Positions 6,589 through 11,045 of a stretch of 11,045 bases of DNA are shown here, one piece after another. Below the pieces are notes generated by a model. The model had not been told where the DNA came from. It saw only the letters and a list, made by a program, of their open reading frames with translations, and did not search any database. Numbering within the stretch: the stretch's first letter is position 1; every line of letters begins with the position of its first letter. The stretch comes from an uncultured Cytophagaceae bacterium (lineage in GTDB: Bacteria; Bacteroidota; Bacteroidia; Cytophagales; Spirosomataceae). Location of the stretch: NCBI GenBank assembly GCA_903837305.1, contig CAILUB010000351.1, positions 1 through 11,045 on the forward strand. The letters run 5' to 3'. A program made the position numbers and the translations under genes.

Positions 6589-7587
6589 ATGAAAACTGTA
6601 TCCAAGGTGTTAATTGTTCAGACCGCTTTCCTCGGGGATGCGGTTTTAGTAACGTCATTATTGGAGAAAATCCGGATAGAATCCCCTGAAACGGCCATTC
6701 ATTTGTTAGTAAGGAAAGGGAATGAGTCTATTTTTCAGGCTTACACACATCCTTGTTTGGAGCGCGTTTGGACCTATGATAAGTCCAATAAACGAGCTTC
6801 ATGGCTTGATTTACGCACTAATTTGAAGCAAGAATCCTTTTATAAAGTTTTTGTGGTACAGCGATTCTTCAGAATGGGTTTGTTGAGTCTGATGATTGGT
6901 GCCAAACAGGTTTATGGGTTTGCAAAAAATCCACTTTCCTGGTTTTTTACAAAAGCTTATCCGCATCCTTTCGGTAATGGCATTCACGAGGTAGAACGAA
7001 ATACGGCTTTATTGAGCGATTGGTTAGGGGAGAAGGTGTATAAACCTTTCTTGAATCCTTCGAAGGTATCAGCACCCGCTAAAAATTACATTTGTATTTC
7101 CCCTGGAAGTGTGTGGGAGACGAAGCGTTTACCCATTCAGAAATGGATCGATTTTATTCATTTACTGCCTCGTGATCAGGCAGTTGTGTTAATGGGTTCG
7201 CCTAATGAAAAGCATTTGTCAGATGAAATTGAACAAGCCTGCACTGGCTGGCCTATCTTTAATGAAACAGGAAAACATGCGCTCTTAGCGTCTACGTCTA
7301 TTTTTGCCCAAAGCAAAGGTAATTTCGTCAACGATTCCGGTCCGATGCACCTATCTTCGGCGGTTAATGTTCCTACAGTCGCCTTGTTCTGTTCTACGAT
7401 TCCTGATTTTGGCTTTGGCCCTTTAGCGGATCAAAGTCAAATCATTGAGGTATCAGAAAAATTGGATTGTCGTCCTTGTGGAGATCACGGTAAGAAAAAT
7501 TGCCCACTAGGCCATTATGCCTGCGGAAATCACATCTCTACCCAAAAAATGTTATTAGCTTACGAAGCTCTAGAAGCAAGTAAATAA
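6589..7587 (+). CDS. Glycosyltransferase family 9 protein (heptosyltransferase II-like)
   Basis: A 332-residue GT-B fold enzyme that would add a heptose or similar sugar to a lipopolysaccharide core or related envelope glycan at the cytoplasmic face of the inner membrane. QTAFLGDAVLVTSLL (about 11-25) is the N-terminal acceptor-side motif with the catalytic Asp D17; ISPGSVWETKRLP (about 170-182) and NDSGPMHLSSAVNVPTVALF (about 248-267) form the nucleotide-sugar site. The C-terminus has the four-cysteine pattern seen in WaaF-like proteins (C294, C297, C305, C312). There is no membrane segment. No other LPS genes adjoin it, and the true donor sugar is not known, so I do not assign waaF. Its last 28 bases overlap the convergent pyrB. 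Confidence 0.87.
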   Translation: MKTVSKVLIVQTAFLGDAVLVTSLLEKIRIESPETAIHLLVRKGNESIFQAYTHPCLERVWTYDKSNKRASWLDLRTNLKQESFYKVFVVQRFFRMGLLSLMIGAKQVYGFAKNPLSWFFTKAYPHPFGNGIHEVERNTALLSDWLGEKVYKPFLNPSKVSAPAKNYICISPGSVWETKRLPIQKWIDFIHLLPRDQAVVLMGSPNEKHLSDEIEQACTGWPIFNETGKHALLASTSIFAQSKGNFVNDSGPMHLSSAVNVPTVALFCSTIPDFGFGPLADQSQIIEVSEKLDCRPCGDHGKKNCPLGHYACGNHISTQKMLLAYEALEASK

Positions 7588-8480
7588 AGGACAGCCATTC
7601 TCACGGCCACGCCATTTTCTACCTGATCTAAGATGATTGAATGCGGCGAATCTGCTGCATCAGAACTTAATTCCACCCCGCGGTTTATTGGGCCTGGGTG
7701 CATTAAAACGATTTCTTTGGGTAATTCCTCCAGCATCGCGCGATTGATCCCGAAGAACTGCGAGTATTCGCGAAGACTCGGGAAGTACTTAATTTGTTGT
7801 CTCTCTAACTGGATACGCAATACGTTTGCGGCATCACACCAGGCTAAGGTACTCTTTACGTCGTGAGAAACTTCGACGCCTAAACTTTGTATGTGCTTCG
7901 GAATCAAGGTGCTAGGTCCACAAAGGCGAACTTCTGCTCCTTGCTTTTTCAAGGCATAAATATTGGATAGGGCTACTCGGGAGTGCAAAATGTCACCAAT
8001 GATGGCGATCTTTTTGCCGGCTAAATCGCCTAGTTTTTCTTGTAGAGAGAAGGTATCTAATAAGGCTTGCGTTGGATGCTCGTGCGTCCCGTCGCCTGCA
8101 TTAATGATATTCGCTTTAATGTGTTTGGCTAAGTAATGAGGCGCACCTGGACTAGCGTGCCGCATCACGATCATATCCACCTTCATCGCTAGAATATTGT
8201 TTACGGTATCTAACAAGGTTTCTCCTTTTTTCACTGAACTGCCTGATGCTGAGAAGTTAATCGTGTCAGCGGAGAGTCTTTTCTCAGCTAATTCAAAGGA
8301 TAATCGGGTACGGGTGGAGTTTTCAAAGAAGATATTGGCAATCGTCACATCGCGTAGAGAAGGAACTTTTTTAATGGGTCTGTTTAGGACCTCTTTAAAT
8401 TCTCTGGCCGTTTTAACAATCAATTGAATGGATTCTTCATCCAGATCTTTGATTCCTAATAAGTGTGGCGACTTTAACAT
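7560..8480 (-). CDS. pyrB: Aspartate carbamoyltransferase catalytic chain
   Basis: A 306-residue enzyme joining carbamoyl phosphate and L-aspartate to give N-carbamoyl-aspartate, the committed step of UMP synthesis. All active-site motifs are present: FENSTRTRLSFE (about 52-63) for carbamoyl phosphate, the mobile SSVKKGET loop (about 81-88), MRH (106-108), HEHPTQALLD (about 133-142), DILHSRVA (about 163-170) and the aspartate site LRIQLER (about 221-227), followed by HPGPINRG (261-268). Length and motifs fit the unregulated PyrR-linked type (as in Bacillus); no pyrI regulatory subunit gene is present here. It starts two bases after the pyrR stop and must be in its operon. Its 3' end overlaps the GT9 gene. 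Confidence 0.96.
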   Translation of the reverse strand: MLKSPHLLGIKDLDEESIQLIVKTAREFKEVLNRPIKKVPSLRDVTIANIFFENSTRTRLSFELAEKRLSADTINFSASGSSVKKGETLLDTVNNILAMKVDMIVMRHASPGAPHYLAKHIKANIINAGDGTHEHPTQALLDTFSLQEKLGDLAGKKIAIIGDILHSRVALSNIYALKKQGAEVRLCGPSTLIPKHIQSLGVEVSHDVKSTLAWCDAANVLRIQLERQQIKYFPSLREYSQFFGINRAMLEELPKEIVLMHPGPINRGVELSSDAADSPHSIILDQVENGVAVRMAVLYLLASRAS

Positions 8481-8482
8481 AG

Positions 8483-9025
8483 TTATTCAGGTTGAGGAAT
8501 TAACCAAATTCTGTCCGCTTCGTGGCCTTGTTCTGTCCACTCTACGAGCACTTTTTCGGTGGGTAAGGTATTCACACTTTTACCCACGTAATCTGCGTTA
8601 ATCGGCAAATCACGGTTATAGATACGGTCGATTAAGACACATAATTCCACTTTAGCCGGTCTCCCAAAACTATTCATCGCATCCAGCGCTGCCCGAACCA
8701 TTCGGCCAGTGGCTAAAACGTCATCCACTAAGATAACACGCTTGTTTTCGATCAAAAAGGGGACATCGGTTGAATTAGGCGATACGGTTTCTCTCCGGCG
8801 GTAGTCATCGCGGAAGAACGTGGCGTCAATTTTTCCTACACTAGGAGCTTTTTCAAGGTGTTTACTTAGTTCTTTTGCGATACGTTCTGCAAAGAAAATT
8901 CCGCGGGGCTGTAAGCCTAGAATAACGGTTTCAACACCGTTGATTTGATTTTCAATGAGCTCTTGGCATAACCGAGATATGGTTATTTCGAGTAATGGGC
9001 TTGATAAAATCAGCTTACGAGTCAT
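8483..9025 (-). CDS. pyrR: PyrR: pyr operon regulator / uracil phosphoribosyltransferase
   Basis: A 180-residue type I phosphoribosyltransferase. The PRPP loop VILVDDVLATGRMV is at about 97-110 (Bacillus PyrR has LYTGRT here), with ILGLQPRG (about 35-42), FFRDD (about 70-74) and GRPAKVELCVLIDR (about 121-134) typical of PyrR. In Firmicutes PyrR binds UMP and pyr leader RNA to cause attenuation and also makes UMP from uracil and PRPP. I start it at ATG 9025 (MTRKLILSSP); the frame runs open to 9124, but that extension lies inside rfbC in another frame and contains the promoter. A TATCTTTG element ends five bases before this ATG, leaving almost no leader RNA, so attenuation through a PyrR-binding 5' leader looks unlikely at this promoter. 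Confidence 0.92.
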   Translation of the reverse strand: MTRKLILSSPLLEITISRLCQELIENQINGVETVILGLQPRGIFFAERIAKELSKHLEKAPSVGKIDATFFRDDYRRRETVSPNSTDVPFLIENKRVILVDDVLATGRMVRAALDAMNSFGRPAKVELCVLIDRIYNRDLPINADYVGKSVNTLPTEKVLVEWTEQGHEADRIWLIPQPE

Positions 9026-9030
9026 TGTTG

Positions 9031-9038
9031 CAAAGATA
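9031..9038 (-). promoter_or_regulatory. -7 promoter element (TATCTTTG) for pyrR-pyrB, nearly leaderless
   Basis: Minus-strand TATCTTTG matches TAnnTTTG exactly and lies in the 25-base rfbC-pyrR gap, five bases before the pyrR ATG. With the usual distance from this element, transcription would begin within a few bases of the start codon. The -33 would fall in the end of rfbC, and no clear TTG is seen there. Confidence 0.5.
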
Positions 9039-9050
9039 CTATAATTTTTT

Positions 9051-9590
9051 TTAAAAGATTGCCTGGTTCGGGTTGAAGTCAGGTAGAATTTGGTCCTTAT
9101 CCGACACAATCGGGTTTTCAACACCCCATTCGATGCCTAATTGTGGATCATTCCAACGAATGCCTGATTCCGCCTCTTTATTCCAAAAATTGGTGCATTT
9201 ATACACAAATATGGTCTCTTCTAACGCTATAAAGCCGTGGGCGAAACCGATGGGAACATAGAGCATATTGCCTTTATCTGCATCTAAAACGAATTTTTCA
9301 TGCTGTCCAAAAGTGGGGGAGTCCTTGCGCAAGTCAACTACGACGTCCAATGCTTTTCCCGTCATTACTCGCACTAATTTCCCTTGTCCATTTGGGTTGT
9401 GTTGGAAGTGTAAGCCACGTAACACTCCTTTCGAAGAGAAGGAATAATTGTCTTGCACAAAATCTTCGGGGATTCCATTCGCTGCAAAGCGCTTCTGGTT
9501 ATAAGACTCATAAAAATAACCACGCTCATCGTGAAATTTAGTAGGTACACACTCGATAACTCCGGACAAACGATGGGTAATGAATTCCAT
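9051..9590 (-). CDS. rfbC: dTDP-4-dehydrorhamnose 3,5-epimerase
   Basis: A 179-residue cupin enzyme (RmlC/RfbC) that epimerises dTDP-4-keto-6-deoxyglucose at C3 and C5 on the way to dTDP-L-rhamnose, a precursor of surface polysaccharides. The core motif VLRGLHFQ (about 57-63) supplies R58 and the catalytic His H61. K71 (GKLVRV), VVVDLRKDSPTFGQ (about 84-96), YVPIGFAHGF (about 111-120) and the catalytic-region Tyr Y130 (IFVYKCTNFW) also match, as does the terminal SDKD segment (about 163-166). Full length, no signal. The other rhamnose genes (rfbA, rfbB, rfbD) are not in this window. It heads the run rfbC-pyrR-pyrB and is divergent from pyrF. Confidence 0.95.
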   Translation of the reverse strand: MEFITHRLSGVIECVPTKFHDERGYFYESYNQKRFAANGIPEDFVQDNYSFSSKGVLRGLHFQHNPNGQGKLVRVMTGKALDVVVDLRKDSPTFGQHEKFVLDADKGNMLYVPIGFAHGFIALEETIFVYKCTNFWNKEAESGIRWNDPQLGIEWGVENPIVSDKDQILPDFNPNQAIF

Positions 9591-9593
9591 AAA

Positions 9594-9624
9594 TTGTTTT
9601 TTGGCAGGGAAAGGGATAGATTTG
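9594..9624 (+). promoter_or_regulatory. Promoter for pyrF (TTG-N20-TAGATTTG)
   Basis: TTG at 9594-9596 and TAGATTTG at 9617-9624 are 20 bases apart, a good match to the Bacteroidota -33/-7 arrangement and the best complete promoter in the window. The predicted leader to ATG 9657 is about 29 bases. Confidence 0.6.
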
Positions 9625-9627
9625 TGG

Positions 9628-9635
9628 CAAAATTA
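9628..9635 (-). promoter_or_regulatory. -7 promoter element (TAATTTTG) for rfbC
   Basis: Minus-strand TAATTTTG is an exact TAnnTTTG match, 37 bases before the ATG at 9590 (leader about 34 bases). It faces the pyrF -7 element three bases away and forms an imperfect inverted repeat with it. The -33 position, inside the start of pyrF, shows no TTG. Confidence 0.5.
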
Positions 9636-9656
9636 ATCCTATTTTCCTTCTTTCAC

Positions 9657-10481
9657 ATGAATTCAGCGGAATTAATTAAGCAGATTGAGCAAAAAAGATC
9701 CTTTTTATGTGTGGGTCTAGATACCGACATTTCGTTGATTCCCAGTAAATTCAAGACAGAACAAGATCCCATTTTTGCCTTTAATAAAGCGGTCATCGAT
9801 GCCACTTTGCCTTATACGGTGGCTTATAAGCCTAATATCGCTTTTTACGAAGCTTTAGGACCTGCTGGTTGGGAAAGTTTACAGAAAACGATGGACTATA
9901 TGCCTAAAGACGTTTTTTCTATCGCTGATGCTAAACGAGGCGACATTGGAAATACGGCAACGAAATACGCTCAAACTTTTTTTGAGCCTGCTCGTGCTGG
10001 TTTTGATTTCGATTCTGTGACGGTTGCACCCTATATGGGCGAGGATTCGGTGACTCCTTTCTTGCAATTTGAAGATAAGTGGGTGATTCTTTTGGCCTTA
10101 ACTTCTAATCCTGGCAGTAACGATTTTCAACAAATGAAGGATTCAACTGGTATTCCTTTCTACGAGCACGTGATGCGTAAATCCATGCAATGGGGGAGCG
10201 CAGATCAATTAATGTTTGTGATAGGAGCGACTAGGACTGATTATATTGCCAAAGTCCGTGAAATAGCACCGGATAATTTCTTTTTAGTGCCAGGTGTTGG
10301 AGCCCAAGGTGGAAGTCTTTCAGATGTGGCCAAATATGGAATGAACAGTCGCGTAGGTCTGTTGGTGAATTCCTCCCGTGGCATCATTTATGCTGGAGAT
10401 GATACCTCGATTTCTGCAGCCAGAGAGGCGAAAAAAGTACAAGAAGAAATGAATCAATTACTCGATCAATACTATAAGTAA
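9657..10481 (+). CDS. pyrF: Orotidine 5'-phosphate decarboxylase (long, type 2 family)
   Basis: A 274-residue TIM-barrel enzyme decarboxylating OMP to UMP, the last step of de novo pyrimidine synthesis. FLCVGLDTD (about 16-24) is the N-terminal strand, AYKPN (about 56-60) contributes a substrate lysine, and the catalytic DxKxxD motif is DAKRGD (D91, K93, D96). VPGVGAQGG (about 211-219) and SSRGIIYA (about 239-246) form the phosphate site. The length matches the longer subfamily found in Bacteroidota and actinobacteria rather than the E. coli type. The frame is open upstream to 9453, but that part is antisense to rfbC and crosses the promoter; ATG 9657 gives the expected N-terminus. The DUF2721 gene follows after one base. 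Confidence 0.95.
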   Translation: MNSAELIKQIEQKRSFLCVGLDTDISLIPSKFKTEQDPIFAFNKAVIDATLPYTVAYKPNIAFYEALGPAGWESLQKTMDYMPKDVFSIADAKRGDIGNTATKYAQTFFEPARAGFDFDSVTVAPYMGEDSVTPFLQFEDKWVILLALTSNPGSNDFQQMKDSTGIPFYEHVMRKSMQWGSADQLMFVIGATRTDYIAKVREIAPDNFFLVPGVGAQGGSLSDVAKYGMNSRVGLLVNSSRGIIYAGDDTSISAAREAKKVQEEMNQLLDQYYK

Positions 10482-10482
10482 C

Positions 10483-10890
10483 ATGGAATTAAGCATCGGT
10501 ACCCCCGCCTTATTGTTCTCAACAGTTTCTTTGTTGATGATCGCCTTTACAAATCGCTTTATGTCGATGGCTTCGTTAATTCGGGGTTTACACGAAAAGT
10601 TCCAACAGAACCCAGATGATTCGATTCGGATGCAAATTGATAATCTTCGTTTACGGATGAAGTTGATTCAACGCATGCAGATTATTGCCATTATAAGTTT
10701 GATTTTGAGCGTTGTATGCATGTTTCTTCTATTTATGAATGAACAATTAGTAGCTCGCTGGTTTTTCGGGATAGGGTTAGTGGGCATGTGTATTTCTTTA
10801 GCCCTCAGTGCTTGGGAGATAACCATTTCAACTAAAGCATTAGAAGTAGAACTCTCAGATATGGAAGAGAGTATCAATAAAAAGAAATAG
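10483..10890 (+). CDS. DUF2721 family membrane protein
   Basis: A 135-residue small membrane protein matching DUF2721 (TPALLFSTVSLLMIAFTNRF near the N-terminus; LSAWEITISTKALEVELSDMEE near the C-terminus). Three hydrophobic segments are visible at about 7-24, 66-85 and 92-112. Between the first and second lies a charged amphipathic stretch (about 32-62, RGLHEKFQQNPDD...NLRLRMKLI) that may form a cytoplasmic helix. The family has no established function. The start codon is one base after the pyrF stop, so it should be co-transcribed and perhaps coupled. No terminator with a T-run follows it; a weak AT-only hairpin (TACTATT/AATAGTA, 10891-10913) is followed by A residues instead. Confidence 0.85.
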   Translation: MELSIGTPALLFSTVSLLMIAFTNRFMSMASLIRGLHEKFQQNPDDSIRMQIDNLRLRMKLIQRMQIIAIISLILSVVCMFLLFMNEQLVARWFFGIGLVGMCISLALSAWEITISTKALEVELSDMEESINKKK

Positions 10891-10955
10891 TACTATTTTA
10901 TAACTGAATAGTAAAAAAAATATACTAAAATATTTTCCGCCTATAAATTATTTAC

Positions 10956-10963
10956 TATTTTTG
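10956..10963 (+). promoter_or_regulatory. -7 promoter element (TATTTTTG) of a unit extending beyond the window
   Basis: TATTTTTG is an exact TAnnTTTG match in non-coding sequence. With 19-20 bases upstream the -33 region reads TTTTCC (10933-10938), a partial match. Transcription would start near 10967 and run through the hairpin at 10995-11022 and off the end. In 10891-11045 I see no gene. Confidence 0.45.
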
Positions 10964-10994
10964 TGTACAATAATTACATTTCATACAAACGAAG

Positions 10995-11022
10995 ATTTTA
11001 AATGACTTCGGTCATTGAAAAT
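10995..11022 (+). other. Stable stem-loop with cUUCGg tetraloop in a probable 5' leader
   Basis: AATGAC (11001-11006) and GTCATT (11011-11016) pair perfectly around TTCG (11007-11010), giving the extra-stable C(UUCG)G loop. After one A/G mismatch (11000/11017), ATTTT (10995-10999) pairs with AAAAT (11018-11022). The stem is 11 pairs in all. It lies about 28 bases downstream of the predicted start of transcription and is not followed by a T-run, so it looks like a leader or small-RNA structure and not an intrinsic terminator. Confidence 0.55.
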
Positions 11023-11045
11023 ACTACTTAGGCGGATTGAATAAA

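Noticed and set aside
9026..9124. Upstream extension of the pyrR reading frame
   Set aside because: It lies in another frame of rfbC and across the pyrR -7 element; the family begins at the MTRKLIL start.
9453..9656. Upstream extension of the pyrF reading frame
   Set aside because: It is antisense to rfbC, crosses the pyrF promoter and adds 68 residues absent from the OMP decarboxylase family.
10891..10913. Hairpin TACTATT/AATAGTA after the DUF2721 gene as a terminator
   Set aside because: The stem is nearly all A-T and is followed by a run of A, not T, on the coding strand.
11002..11031. Nine-codon ORF MTSVIENTT
   Set aside because: Too short to support and formed by the hairpin stem; no ribosome-binding signal is visible.

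Overview
The window looks like a compact stretch of housekeeping chromosome from a member of the Bacteroidota, most likely Cytophagales or a close relative; I cannot place the genus. The reasons are the AT-rich sequence, the lack of Shine-Dalgarno-like sites before most genes, repeated TAnnTTTG -7 promoter elements (the Bacteroidota housekeeping sigma consensus), and protein families typical of the phylum (DUF3109, long-type OMP decarboxylase, a PyrR-PyrB pair). I see no insertion sequence, phage gene, CRISPR array, tRNA or rRNA.

Layout. Positions 1-69 may hold the end of an unidentified gene. At 117-1526 (+) two SAM-dependent methyltransferases abut (TAG then ATG) behind one promoter. At 1503-2423 (-) lies a secreted lytic transglycosylase with a LysM-like domain. 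At 2482-3371 (+) a DUF3109 cysteine-cluster protein overlaps by one base an alkyltransferase-like protein that lacks the alkyl-acceptor cysteine. At 3366-6520 (-), in transcription order, are an M16 zinc peptidase, the heme chaperone HemW and the monofunctional glycosyltransferase MtgA. At 6589-7587 (+) is a GT9 heptosyltransferase-like gene. At 7560-9590 (-), in transcription order, are rfbC, pyrR and pyrB. At 9657-10890 (+) are pyrF and a DUF2721 membrane protein. The last 155 bases (10891-11045) are non-coding as far as can be seen and hold a promoter-like element and a cUUCGg hairpin that probably belong to whatever lies beyond the window.

Functional themes. Pyrimidine biosynthesis and salvage: pyrR, pyrB and pyrF lie on either side of one divergent promoter region. 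Envelope building and remodelling: the lytic transglycosylase, MtgA, the GT9 enzyme and RfbC. DNA-damage sensing: the ATL protein. Heme delivery: HemW. The gene families are ordinary. The points worth attention are regulatory or fine-grained: near-leaderless promoters, divergent promoters that interleave, a shared start-site motif on two peptidoglycan genes, an ATL with Ala instead of Cys, and convergent pairs that all overlap at their 3' ends. I did not find a convincing new multi-gene system.
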